DNA from: Siphonodentalium dalli
Lineage: Eukaryota; Mollusca; Scaphopoda; Gadilida; Siphonodentaliidae
Length of the DNA: 64,000 nucleotides
NCBI GenBank assembly: GCA_032622095.1
Contig: CP136066.1
Coordinates: forward strand, 4,055,784-4,119,783
Direction of reading: 5' to 3'
Positions 1-10,573 of the stretch are shown one piece after another; positions within the stretch are counted from its first letter, which is position 1, and every line of letters starts with the position of its first letter. The translations under genes and the position numbers were made by a program. Under the pieces are notes generated by a model. The model searched no databases, was not told the origin of the DNA, and saw only the letters and a program-made list of their open reading frames with translations.

Positions 1-269
1 TGTTATCGGGTCGCCGAGCCCGTGCGACGCCCGTGCAGCGCATGTGCAGACGAGATCTCGGAAACGGGTGGAGCTATCGACTTGAAATTTGGCATGTGAA
101 TGTATCTTGCGCCGGGTACAAATTTTTATGCGCAGACCAGATCTCGGAAACTGGTGGAGCTACCGGGTACAAATTTTACTTATTGAAACGCGTGGAGCTA
201 AAAATTATAAAAATATATATAAAAATGTCATGTTTCGGACAAGCCGCCGGTGGCGGGCTAACCTGCTAG
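1..269 (+). mobile_element. Helitron 3' part (first member of a tandem array)
   Basis: The end of a non-autonomous Helitron enters from the left edge. Its 3' terminus shows the family signature: a hairpin with stem CCGCC/GGCGG and loop GGT (244-256), then a short spacer, then CTAG (266-269) followed by T. The upstream part is one copy of a 122-bp repeat that recurs in the next two elements. There is no coding capacity. That Helitrons end in a hairpin plus CTRR and insert before T is established; assignment of this fragment rests on that signature and its repetition downstream. Confidence 0.8.
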
Positions 270-1114
270 TCTTCTTACTATATATTTTGAGAACTCCGTG
301 TATTCGAGAGATAGCCCACACCCTCCGGACCTCAATGATATGATCGTGAATGAGTATTGATATACCCCACTAAACTTTGACAAACACCGGTAATGGTGTG
401 TAGATCATTTACATATCTCTCCTATATATTTTGATACAATCTATCTAATTTACATATCTCTCTTATATATTTATGTTTGTGAGTGTGTTGTACTTCATAC
501 AATTCTACGATTCTCGACCGATCGGGACGAAACTTGGTACGTGTGTGTAGTTTGACCAGGCGGTGGTCGTTGTCGTATTGGCGAGCCCATGCGACGCCCG
601 TGCAGCGCATGCGCAGACGAGATCTCGGAAACGGGTGGAGCTATCGACTTGAAATTTGCTATGTGAATGTATCTTGCGCCGGGTACAAATTTTATCGGGT
701 CGCCGAGCCCGTGCGACGCCCGTGCAGCGCATGCGCAGACGAGATCTCGGAAACGGGTGGAGCTATCGACTTGAAATTTGCTATGTGAATGTATCTTGCG
801 CCGGGTACAAATTTTATCGGGTCGCCGAGCCCGTGCGACGCCCGTGCAGCGCATGCGCAGACGAGATCTCGGAAACGGGTGGAGCTATCGACTTGAAATT
901 TGCTATGTGAATGTATCTTGCGCAGGGTACAAATTTTATCGGGTCGCCGAGCCCGTGCGACGCCAGCTTCGCGCATGCGCAGACCAGATCTCGGAAACGG
1001 GTGGAGCTACCGGGTACAAAATTTCTTATTGAAACGCGTGGAGCTAAAAATTAAAAAAAATATTTAAAAATGTCATGTTTCGGACAAGCCGCCGGTGGCG
1101 GGCTAACCTGCTAG
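270..1114 (+). mobile_element. Non-autonomous Helitron, second unit of array
   Basis: The unit starts with TC directly after the CTAG of the previous element, then has the family 5' sequence ACTATATATTTTGAG (277-291 region), and ends with the hairpin CCGCC-GGT-GGCGG plus CTAG (1111-1114). The 845-bp body holds a tandem 122-bp array and no helicase or Rep gene, so it would need an autonomous partner. It abuts its neighbours without spacer, the head-to-tail arrangement expected of rolling-circle products or of repeated insertion at the CTAG/T junction. Confidence 0.82.
571..1010 (+). repeat. 122-bp tandem repeat array inside Helitron
   Basis: Near-identical units begin at 695, 817 and 939, giving an exact 122-bp period, with a partial unit before them. 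Each unit contains the landmarks TCGGGTCGCCGAGCC, GAGATCTCGGAAACGGGTGG and GCGCCGGGTACAAATTTT. The repeat gives spurious open frames on both strands, which I do not regard as genes. More units occur at 1-120 and 1612-1990. Confidence 0.9.
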
Positions 1115-2067
1115 TACTATATATTTTGAGACTTCCGTGTGTGTGTACTTCATAGAATCCAAAACGCGTGTAAAGATTGAGCTCAAACTTCCTATGTAAG
1201 TGTCAAATCCCACGGACACGACCGTGGTCGTGTTTTCGAGAAGCTATGAGCACCCTTTATCCACTCCCAAATCACCGCAAAGGCACGGCGGGGGTTAAGG
1301 CAATGATGCTCTTTATCTATACCTTATACGGAGGTTTTAACAATTAACGCTCTTTATTGCAATGGACGTGGCTAAACGATACCCCATGCGTCCGATGCGG
1401 ATTCCAATGGACGTGGCTAAACGACTGACCCCATGCGTCCGAAATACGGATGCGGACGAAATGCAACTATAAAGGCAGAACTGATCTAAGAGCTCGAAAT
1501 ATTATGCAGAGGGATTTCACGACGGGATTAATTGACTGTCCGCTCTGAAGTTTAGGACGGGGAGGACGGGTACAATGAATTAACTCATTGAAAAACAAAG
1601 AATGCGTTATCTCGCAAACGGGTGGAGCTATCGACTTGAAATTCGCTATGTGAATGTATCTTGCCCCGGATACAAATTTTATCGGGTTGCCGAGTCCGTG
1701 CGACGCCAGCTTCGCGCATGCGCAGACGAGATCTCGGAAACCGGTGGAGCTATCGACTTGAAATTTGGTATGTGAATGTATCTTGCGCCGGGTACAAATT
1801 TTATCGGGTCGCCGGGCCCGTGCGACGCCCGTGCAGCGCATGCGCAGACGAGATCTCGGAAACGGATGGAGCTATCGACTTGAAATTTGCTATGTGAATG
1901 TATCTTGTGCCGGGTACAAATTTTATCGGGTCGCCGAGCCCGTGCGACGCCAGCTTCGCGCATGCGCAGACCAGATCTCGGAAACGGGTGGAGCTACCGG
2001 GTACAAATTTTTCTTATTGAAACGCGTGGAGCTAAAACAAGCCGCCGGTGGCGGGCTAACCTGCTAG
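1115..2067 (+). mobile_element. Non-autonomous Helitron, third unit of array
   Basis: This unit follows the preceding CTAG directly. It starts TACTATATATTTTGAGAC, so it lacks the first two or three bases of the consensus, and ends with the same GC hairpin and CTAG (2064-2067). The 5' third (1140-1320) is shared with the copy at 9348-9600. The 3' third (1612-1990) carries another array of 122-bp units. No coding region. Confidence 0.8.
1612..1990 (+). repeat. 122-bp tandem repeat array, second block
   Basis: Three diverged copies of the same 122-bp unit as at 571-1010, with starts marked by the TCGGGT..GCCGAG/GCCGGG landmark near 1681, 1805 and 1927. The units alternate between two variants of the segment after GTGCGACGCC (CCGTGCAG or AGCTTCGC), as in the first block. 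Confidence 0.85.
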
Positions 2068-2420
2068 TTACTATATAAAGCAAAATAAGCGATAAAACCA
2101 TAAGATGATTTTTTTGTCATGTAGGTGCTGGGTGGGGGTGTGGGTGGAATATCCAAGCCTGGACGTTTGAAAGAAAAGAAAAAAATTGAATTAAAAAAAA
2201 ACATTTTTCTGGTCATTTCATGAACAGACAATCAAATTCGTGAAAACACTAATTTTGTCACTTTTGTTTTATTAAATACATTTTTTTTTAATTAGTTTTA
2301 TTTTTTTAATCTCAAAAAACATTTTTCTGGCCATTTCAGAACCAAACGATATCATATGAGTGAAATTATTTTTTAGTCGTACATGGGGGGGAATATCCAG
2401 GGTGGGGGAGATATCCTAGG

Positions 2421-2463
2421 ACATCTCCCCCCCCCGGGGGGAACATACCCAGGGGGGGAGATG
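2421..2463. repeat. Homopolymer-stem inverted repeat
   Basis: ACATCTCCCCC... is answered by ...GGGGGGGAGATG across a short centre (roughly 2430-2463). A poly-G tract of this kind is prone to slippage and to sequencing error, so its exact length is uncertain. Confidence 0.6.
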
Positions 2464-3445
2464 ACGTGTTACACCAGTACTAGTACATGTAACTACCGGT
2501 ACATGTATCGGTACATGTATGACAATTTAGCCAACAACTATAGCTATCCTTAATGTAATTGGCCACCGATAACGTGGTATCACCTCGGTAATTTATGTAC
2601 TGTGGTAACATACTGTGGTAACCACTAACCACCAACACTGCTGCATAAAGGTTACCACTTCAAACCATGATGGATCAAAGAGAAATGTCACAACAGTAAA
2701 CATGTTACTAAAAATCATGTACACTTTTTGTGAATTTGACATGAACATGTTTTCAATGTAATCTTCCAGCTGATAGCACACTGTGAACTTTACACTACAT
2801 TGAAGTTGCCCACATTGTTTCAGCTGTCAAATTATAAACTCCACCCATCGCCTGATATCTGGCCGCATTGATTGGCATTACACATGGAAGTATGAACATC
2901 AAGTGCAGTGATTCCCCTTAAATTAATATACCGGAATAAGAAATGAACAGCAGTTTTAATGTGGTCATGGGAATTTGACCGCAACAAAAAATTTGCTGGA
3001 TTTTTATCGCTGTCAAAACCCATGACAACGTTGAATCCACCATTTAGATCTTTCTCAAAACCTATACCGGTATGTACATGTATACCGTATCTGGATCATT
3101 ATGCCTCCATATTGCCTTTGTTGGCGGGGCGCTACTTAAAACAATACCGTAACGCGCCCAGCACATGAATTACATGTACTTGTGTTGGCTGTTGCATACA
3201 CATGTACCGGTACACGTATGTACATATGCAGGAACGTGACTATAGCTAGAGTAGGGCCATGGGAATCGGGTATTGAATCGGGTAACCGTAGTCAATGTCA
3301 ACATCATAAAGTGGGCCTTAAAATAATAAAAGCACATTTATGATTCGCGACAGAATAGCCAAACAGGCTACGTTATAAATAAATATATCATTATTCTGCT
3401 GCTGGCCGCAAAATAACCATTATCAGTCCAAAGGTTAATTCCATC

Positions 3446-4619
3446 GTGACAGAGGTTACAAACAATTTGAATTGACAACTTTCACCAAGAAGAAGTTTCC
3501 ATCATAGAATAATAAGACAGTGGTTTTTATTGTTTTTTATAAACAAAACAATATCTATATTTTTGTATAAAAGAATACAATTTTAAGAAAACTTTTATTT
3601 TTTCAAGCATTATATCTTGAAAGCAAACCGTGACAGAGGTTACGAAAAAAGACACCTTTTTGAAATCTCTAAATGTTGCCTGTAAATTCTATCTCATCAT
3701 TGACCCTTCACTAAATCTCAAATAGCAAAATGATATAGAATATTGTTAGATATGTATACCTGTAAGAATTTAAGGATGTAGTACTCCACCTAATTGAATT
3801 AATGTGTGATCTTTCCGTGACAGAGGTCACATGTAATTTCGTGACAGAGGTTACGTTCCCACAAATCACAGGAAGAGGTATTTTCAACAAACAAAATCAA
3901 TTTAATTTCCTCAACTTCAATTAAAAAAGAACACATAATACATATTTGGTAGGTTCATGTAATTTTTTTACTCCACTTCAACCCTGTACAGCCCTCGACT
4001 GTTGATCATGACAGGGTCCTTTCCATCAAACTGATATGCGGGATGTCACTGTATGATGGGAGGGGGGTCTTTACTCAAGTATCGATCTGTGAAAATTCAG
4101 GAATCTCTTAATCCGACCCATTGAGCCCAAGTATTCAGATTGAATGCATCGTACCGATGTCAACTTAATGTACATGCATCCTTGGATATATGAATTCCAT
4201 CAAACTCATACATGCAACCATGGTGGTTTACTAGTATTGCATCACATCTGGGATGCTATATCATGCTGGTATGAGGTATGGTGGCAACTTTGCTGTTTAA
4301 TGCTTGATAGTGTCAGGAAATTCTCAAATGTTGAAGCTTGTTATTCCAAATGTTCTTTGAGTCATATATTTACTAATTAACTATATAAGCTGTGTAATCC
4401 ATTTCAATTGCCATGCCGAGTGATATCTGGAATGTAATGTGGGGGGTGGATGAGTTGGTGGTACATGTATGTATTAGTATCCACCATTTTATGACAAGCA
4501 CCTTTCACTGTTTTGTACATGGAATCTGGCCATCTATAAAGTTTTTGTGATTGAGTCCGCTGAATTGTAAATTTATTTTGGTTCAGGACATTTTTCACGA
4601 TTTTTGTGACAGAGGTTAC
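3446..4619 (+). repeat. Five dispersed copies of GTGACAGAGGTTAC
   Basis: The 14-mer GTGACAGAGGTTAC occurs at 3446-3459, 3630-3643, 3841-3854 and 4606-4619, with a one-base variant ending GTCAC at 3817-3830. All five are in the same orientation, in otherwise unrelated A/T-rich sequence at irregular spacing, so this is not a simple tandem repeat. No function is recognised. Confidence 0.85.
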
Positions 4620-5267
4620 AGATTTTGAGTCTCTTTATCTGAACTTTCTTTGTAAGGAAGGACCAAGTATATTTTGCTTCTTGTTTCTCACGAAAAAATA
4701 TTATTATATAAATTAAAAAAATAATCAATTCGCATGAGAATGCCTATAGAAATAATTGAGTTAATCAAATTGACCATATGACATGCATCTTACAGTGTTT
4801 TTCATTATCATTTACACCAGTTATGTTCAGAATAATATTACAAGAAAATTACACCCAATACGCCCCAAAAACATAATTCAACTGCTGTAACTTTGAGAAA
4901 TCATAAAACGAAAACTAAGTGGCGTTAAAAAAATCGAAATCAGTCTCAGAAAGCTGACAATGTGACAATTTAACTAACACCAATTTAAGAATGGCCACAC
5001 AAAAACTGAAAATTGACGTGAGTGGAACCTTAATGTGGAACTAACCCAAAGACTATTACGCTGCTAGCGGCAGGGCTTATATTTATACGGTAGATTGTCG
5101 CAAATTACCGTGGATTCTAGTGAAAAAGTATATATGGATTCTCGCAAATCCAGATGAGATATATGCGATATATGCCCTGAGTGGCATAATAAGATTGTCT
5201 CTTTATCCCACCAGTAGCGGAAAATTAGCCACAGCCACTCTTCTTCAATGAGGAAATATCGTACATG

Positions 5268-6022
5268 TACCCCGCTCGACAAAACAAGTGTCCATTGGCA
5301 CCGCGGTGTATTTGCCGTTCGGCCGTGGTGCCAGAGTTTGTAACTGCAGTTGAGCACCGCGGCCGAACTGCAAGTACACTGCGGCCGAATGGCAAGTACA
5401 CCATGGTCGAAAGGCAACTACCCTGCTTGACAAAACAAGTGTCCACCTAACCGCGGTGCAGTTAGCGTTGCCACCGTGGCTGAAATGCAACTACACTGCG
5501 GCTCCACCGGCTAACTACAGTTGGGCTGCGGTGTACTTGCCGTTCGGCCATGGTGTAATTGCCGCGGTGTACGTTCATTAAACTCAAAAAAGACGATACT
5601 AACCGGAAATCTAACCACGGTGTACATGCCGTTCGGCTGCGGTGTAGTTGCTTTCGGCCGCAGTGTACTTGCTGTTGGGCCACGGTGTACTTGCCGTTCG
5701 GCCGCGGTGCTCAACTGCAGTTACAAACTCTGACACCGCGGCCGAACGGCAAATACACTGCGGTGCCAATGGACACTTGTTTTGTCCAGCGTGGTACAAC
5801 GCGGTCGAATTCACCGTGGTTAGATTTCTGGTTTGTATCATCTTTTTTCAGTTTAATGAACGTACCGGTACACCGTGGCAACTACACCATGGCCGAATGG
5901 CAAGTACACTGCTGCCCAACCGTAGTTAGCAGTTGGAGCCGCAGTGAAGTTGCATTTTGGCCGCTGTGGCAATGCTAACTGCACCGCGGTTAAGTGGACA
6001 CTTGTTTTGTCCAGCAGGGTAC
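5268..6022. repeat. Two interleaved inverted repeats (order A B A' B')
   Basis: Segment A (about 5268-5415) returns in reverse complement as A' (about 5630-5800), and B (about 5416-5620) returns inverted as B' (about 5805-6022). Each segment starts or ends with GACAAAACAAGTGTCC or its complement, and is filled with variants of a roughly 22-bp monomer such as CCGCGGTGTACTTGCCGTTC. The order A-B-A'-B' cannot form one simple hairpin; it gives an interleaved, pseudoknot-like topology. There is no real ORF: the open frames follow the repeat. It is probably a composite foldback/MITE. Confidence 0.85.
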
Positions 6023-6669
6023 CTACTAGTAGTTGGCTAGTATCTCATAAATATTCATCAAATTACATGTGAGAATTTTCTCGAAATCATTTAAAATGTG
6101 CATTTAGGCTATAGGCTATACAAGTTCTATTAAAACCGAAATAGTCAGATAGTTTTCCCCATTTCCGAATGATTTAGATTTTCACAGCATTTGATTTGTG
6201 GTGAATTTTCTCCCAAATTGTGTGATAAATACAAGAAATCCGACTTACCTAACTCAGAATTAATAACACGAAGAGTTCCAATAGCCGTAAATAGGAATTG
6301 TAACAGTAACATCCCTTAATTAATTTAAACGATGTGTAATTTCAGAATTTGGAACAGAAAACAGTCAACAAACATGACCTCTTTCACAGAGCGCTGCGAC
6401 TAAACAAACAACATCTCCGTCAGCTGTCCATGACCTTGTCTTATCTTCGTAAATTCCTGTGTTAAGTATCGCAGCACCTCTGATTCGGTTGAGCCATAGT
6501 TAAATTGATTTCATGAAGTCTGAATTTCATACGATTATCAGACATACATGTAATCAGTAATTCAGTAAATTCACACTCATTCAGCCGCGGATATGATTGA
6601 TATTTCCAACTTCAATGCTTCGTAAAAATTACTGGAACAATAACGCATGCGCGTTGGCCTCATTTTCAG
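6023..6669. other. Non-coding, nothing recognised
   Basis: A/T-rich unique sequence without coding, RNA or repeat structure that I can support. Confidence 0.5.
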
Positions 6670-6795
6670 CTTCCGTTATCTCGGTTATATTCCCGGAAGG
6701 ACAAATAAACAGACAAATAAACGGACAAATAAACAGACAAAGATTCGAACCGAAAACATTACTTGCGTCCAGCATGGACTGGCGCAAGTAATAAG
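6670..6795 (-). repeat. Interspersed hairpin repeat, copy 1
   Basis: A short dispersed repeat whose other copy lies inverted at 56346-56470. On this strand it contains a tandem run of ACAAATAAACAG-type units (6700-6740), then AGATTCGAACCG, then a strong hairpin ATTACTTGCG...CGCAAGTAAT (6758-6792). Read on the minus strand, GGTTCGAATCT resembles a Pol III B box, so a SINE origin is possible but not shown: no A box is clear. Confidence 0.65.
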
Positions 6796-7089
6796 TTATC
6801 TAAACCTATTTAAAGTGACACATACAAATAAATCCGTAAAACTACTGAACAGTGTTGGCATACAAAATACGATAACTTGCAGTAAATTTTGAGCAACTTG
6901 CTGTTTGATTGACAATACACAAGAGTAAAGTTCACAAATGTTGGCTTGAAAACATAAATATGCATAGATATCCGATAGAGTATTGAAGAAACACTTGAAT
7001 TATTAAGTTTCTATGTTCCAAGTTTATCTGATTTAACAACGGAAGTGGTCTTGAAAGTATAGTTAAATAATTGGAATTTGCTTTGATAC
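6796..7089. other. Non-coding, nothing recognised
   Basis: About 290 bp of A/T-rich sequence before the next Helitron terminus. The body of the Helitron whose 3' end lies at 7090-7113 cannot be traced here. Confidence 0.45.
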
Positions 7090-7113
7090 GCCAGTGGCGG
7101 GCTAATCTGCTAG
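7090..7113 (+). mobile_element. Helitron 3' terminus
   Basis: CGCC-AGT-GGCG hairpin, then GGCTAATCTG and CTAG (7110-7113) followed by T. This is the same family signature as at 12327-12353 and 13060-13086. It directly abuts the next Helitron. Confidence 0.75.
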
Positions 7114-7672
7114 TCTATTATATATTTTGGAAGATATGTCTGTGTGTCTGTCTGTTCGCGATGGACTCGAAAAAGACCAAACCGATTTCGATGAAACTTG
7201 GTACGTGGGGGTACTATCGGCCGTGGAGTAACATGCGCCTGTTAATTTGCCCGTGCGATGTGATATTGACCTTGAAATCGGGTCATTTCAAGGTCAAACG
7301 CCCGAATATCACGGGATTTCGATGAAACTTGGTATGTGGGGGTACTTTCGTATGGGGAGTCTCATAAGCATATTCATTTGCCCGTGCGATGTAACCTTGA
7401 CCTTGAAATCGGGTCAATTCAAGGTCAAATCGCCAATTTTGATGGGATTTCGACGAAATGTTATACATATGGTTACTTTTGTCCAATGAGTGTTTTCGAC
7501 GGGTCGAGTCGTGGCCCCGACCTGACCTTGACCTTCAAAATGATCAATTCAAGGTCAAATCGGGTAAAACCGAATGGATTTCGACGGGCCGTTTGTCGGG
7601 TACTTTTGTCCGGGCAGTGTTTTCGACTGGTCAAAACGTGACCCCACTTGACGAAGTCGGGTCACCTTCTAG
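7114..7672 (+). mobile_element. Non-autonomous Helitron with about 120-bp internal repeats
   Basis: Begins TCTATTATATATTTTGG at the preceding CTAG and ends CTAG at 7669-7672, followed by T. The 3' hairpin differs from the other units: GTGACCC (7638-7644) pairs with GGGTCAC (7659-7665), with an inner ACTT/AAGT stem. The 559-bp body consists of three or four diverged copies of a roughly 120-bp unit containing GACCTTGAAATCGGGTCA and CAAGGTCAAA. The long open frames are repeat-driven and I do not call them genes. Confidence 0.8.
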
Positions 7673-8643
7673 TCTATATATATATATTTTGATACTTCTG
7701 TGTGTATATCCTTTATAGACTCGAAAATGGCTCGACCGATTGAGCCCAAACTTCCTATCTAAGGGTAAAACGCCACGGGAAGTGTCATCGGACCATTCAC
7801 GAGCCCGTGCGACCACTCCTTCTCCCTTCAACTGCCACCGCAATGGGGATTGGTGGGTTAAATGGTCTCTTTGATGTGTGTGACCCGATGCAGGAAGGAC
7901 AATTCTAAATTCACACAACATATTGAACGCTATGATATATACGGATCAGGTACGAACATTACACGTTCGTCGTGTATTCGTAAAATATACATAAATATGT
8001 GTTAAAGTGCCGACTAATTCACCACCTTCGTATAATCAAGAATATGAATCACACCAAAATTAAGCGAATTGTATACGGAATGTGCAGATATAAGCTGACA
8101 TTTACATACCATTCCCCAAATGCTTCAATATCATGACAATCTATTAGTTAGTATAACAAAACCCCAATGTGTTCGCAACGCCGCGATATAGGCAACGTGG
8201 CCAACATCCTATCATTATGCGCTATTTCGTTGTTGCGAAATGGGCCGAATGTTCAATGTAATGTGGACAGTTGGTTTGTGGTTCCGTGTGCCCGATAAGC
8301 AGAACTCAGTCGTTTCATTAACAAAAATGAATGTGTAATCAGCATGTCTGTCTGTCCGTCCATTCGTCCGAGGTGGTTTCTGATTGATAACTTCAGTATT
8401 AGTTAACTTATTCCAATGTGACATGTCCGTGATATTTCTACAATTTGAGAGTTGGAGTATAGTAGATCAATTATACAAATTTTTGTCGGGTTATTTTGTC
8501 CACCCAACATGACCTTGAAACGGGTACCCGCAAATTATAGCATGCTGTCGGCGTGCCTGTACGGGGTTACCTTGAAAAACACAAATTAATGGATCGACCA
8601 AAGCCATGGGATCAATCCCGACAGTAGCGGTCTAATCTGCTAG
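7673..8643 (+). mobile_element. Non-autonomous Helitron, next array unit
   Basis: Starts TCTATATATATATATTTTG directly after the previous CTAG and ends with a decayed hairpin (CCCGACAGTAGCGG) and CTAG (8640-8643). Its 3' half (8169-8643) is shared with 12641-13086, and 8422-8600 is shared with 9145-9330. No transposase is encoded. Confidence 0.75.
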
Positions 8644-9347
8644 TCTACTATATATTTTTAAACTTCCGTATATATATATGTATATATATATATATGTATA
8701 TGTTTTATACACTCGAAAACGGCTGGACCGATTGAGTCCAAACTTCCTATCTAAGGGTAAAAACCCACGGACAGTGTCATCGCACCGCTTTTCAGAAGGT
8801 CCGATCACCCATTCTCCCTCCCCCTGTCATCATCCTTGGCAGGGAGTGGTTAACGCAATAACGCGCCTTAATTTTCCCATATTTGGTTTTGTTAACCGAA
8901 TAACGCTCTTTATTGCCTTGGGGTTCGCCTACGGCTGTTTGCGAGCTAATTTTCCATATTTGGTTTTGTTAACCGAATAAATCTCTTTATTGCCTTGTGT
9001 TTTTGCATACGGCTGTTTGCAAGCTTTCCCGAAATTATCCGTTCTCCCGCATTCTGCGACGTGTCTAGTGGTCATAATTATCCAGGTGGGGATGTGGAGT
9101 CGAGATTGCTTTGTTAACTCAATCGCTGCGCTCAACACGGGACGGGGAACATGTCCGTGATATTTCTACAATGTGAGAGTTGGAGTATAGTAGATCAATT
9201 ATACAATTTTTTGTCGGGTTATTTTGTCCACCCAACATGACCTTGAAACGGGTACCCGCAAATGATAGCATGCTGTCGGCGTGCCTGTGCGGGGTTACCT
9301 TGAAAAACAAAAAATATAGGATCGACCAAAGCCATGGGACCAATCCA
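8644..9347 (+). mobile_element. Helitron with deleted 3' hairpin
   Basis: Begins TCTACTATATATTTTTAAAC after CTAG. The 3' segment matches the 8422-8620 family up to GGGACCAATCC, then jumps to AGTAGTTTTTGAGAC: the hairpin and the spacer before CTAG are missing. An internal tandem duplication of about 78 bp (about 8869-9025) includes ATTTGGTTTTGTTAACCGAA twice. Confidence 0.6.
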
Positions 9348-9620
9348 GTAGTTTTTGAGACTTCCGTATATAAGTGTGTATATATATATGTGTGTGGGCA
9401 CTTCATAGAATCGAAAACGGCCGCGAGGATCGAGCTCAAATTTCGTATATAGGGGTAAAAAACCACGGGGATCGTCGACGTCGCATTTTGGACAAGCTAT
9501 GAGGACTCATTCTCCACTCCCAATCATCAAAATCACCGCAAACACGGCGGGGGTTAATGGGGTTGATATTCGCTCGCGGTCCAAGAGGCGTAACTCTACA
9601 TTTTTGTTATATCTGTATAT
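9348..9620 (+). mobile_element. Helitron 5' part
   Basis: After the damaged junction, TTTTTGAGACTTCCGTATAT...CACTTCATAGAATCGAAAACGG repeats the 5' body seen at 1120-1320, including ATCACCGCAAA and CACGGCGGGGGTTAA. The homology fades near 9570-9620 and I cannot fix a 3' end. Confidence 0.6.
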
Positions 9621-9814
9621 GTATATTTGTGTATTCATATTCACTTCAAACTGTTAAACCCGTTGAGCCAAAACATGCTATTACCTTCCAAAATATAGAA
9701 TTTACATTTTCTCATATATACATTTCTTGTTACGGCTGAAAATCTTAGTCTATTTTCGATACATTCATATAAACAAGCTCTAAACTTACACCCCTCAATT
9801 CGTGCTAACTCACG

Positions 9815-10060
9815 CACCTTATATGGCTGCTAAAATTTATTAAATACGAGGCACTGTGATACGTCCCATAATCTGACGGGACTTCCACTGCCTCAAGCCG
9901 TGAATACCAACAACAACGACATTGTTGGATTCGCCAAGCCGTGAATGCCAACAACAACGACGTTGGCGAGAACGCAGCTTATATTGCTGCTAAAATTTAG
10001 TAAATACGAGGCAGTGCGATACGTCCCCCAATCTGACGGGACTTCCACTGTAGTATCTGT
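9815..10060. repeat. Direct duplication of about 160 bp
   Basis: GCTGCTAAAATTTA(T/G)TAAATACGAGGCA...CTGACGGGACTTCCACTG occurs at about 9828-9892 and again at about 9980-10050. Between them AAGCCGTGAAT(A/G)CCAACAACAA also occurs twice (9896 and 9943). No gene. Confidence 0.75.
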
Positions 10061-10573
10061 TCTTATCTGAGCACGATATCCTTTGATCGAGCCCACTGTG
10101 TAGGAACTGTTACATCGGAAATCGTTCTATCACCGGTTTGTGATGGTTCTTGCCTGATTTGTGACGGTTCTTGCTGATCGAAATTATACATTTTCACGAC
10201 TTTTTGACAGTTAAAACGCAATTTTGAGGCATCTAGGTGATAATTCGATTAGTTATTTTCGATCCCATAACAATCTGTGGCACCAATGAGCGTGTTCATA
10301 ACGAAAAATGCATTGTGCTAGTCATAACAACGACAAGAACCGCGAATTTTGATTATTGTTTGGGTTCTCTCCTGATCGAGTCGGTTCTATCCCCATTAAT
10401 CGTTCTATACGGGTAAAACTACTGCTAATATTTGCCATGGTACATGGTTCAAACTGCCAATTTTGTGAAAGTATACAAAGATAAACACAACAAACTATGC
10501 ATTAAGTTTAAATTTGCACCACTTGTCATTAATTTCGACGAATTACACTGCCTTTCAATGCTTATCCAATAAG
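10061..10573. other. Non-coding, nothing recognised
   Basis: Unique sequence between the duplication and the LINE 3' end. GTGACGGTTCTTG-type words recur at 10140-10180, but I see no gene or RNA. Confidence 0.5.

Larger units (their letters stand above)
2068..5260. other. Non-coding stretch, no gene recognised
   Basis: About 3.2 kb with no convincing coding sequence on either strand. It contains A/T-rich runs, many short ACATGTA/ACCGGTA palindromes (for example 2480-2530 and 3060-3085), a G/C-run hairpin near 2421-2463, and the five-fold 14-bp motif described separately. I see no RNA gene. Confidence 0.6.

Noticed and set aside
33-2078. Many overlapping open frames on both strands with shared peptides
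   Set aside because: They repeat with the 122-bp unit and exist because its period plus composition leaves frames open. There is no domain or codon signature.
5064-5978. Cys/Thr/Pro-rich frames on both strands
   Set aside because: Frames of the CCGCGG monomer repeat; identical peptides appear in several frames.
6741-6760. Possible tRNA gene from the GATTCGAACC word
   Set aside because: Only a B-box-like word is present; no acceptor stem, anticodon arm or A box can be folded around it.
7071-7641. Open frames rich in DLDLEIGSFQGQ-like peptides
   Set aside because: Driven by the tandem GACCTTGAAATCGGGTCA units inside a Helitron; no protein family.
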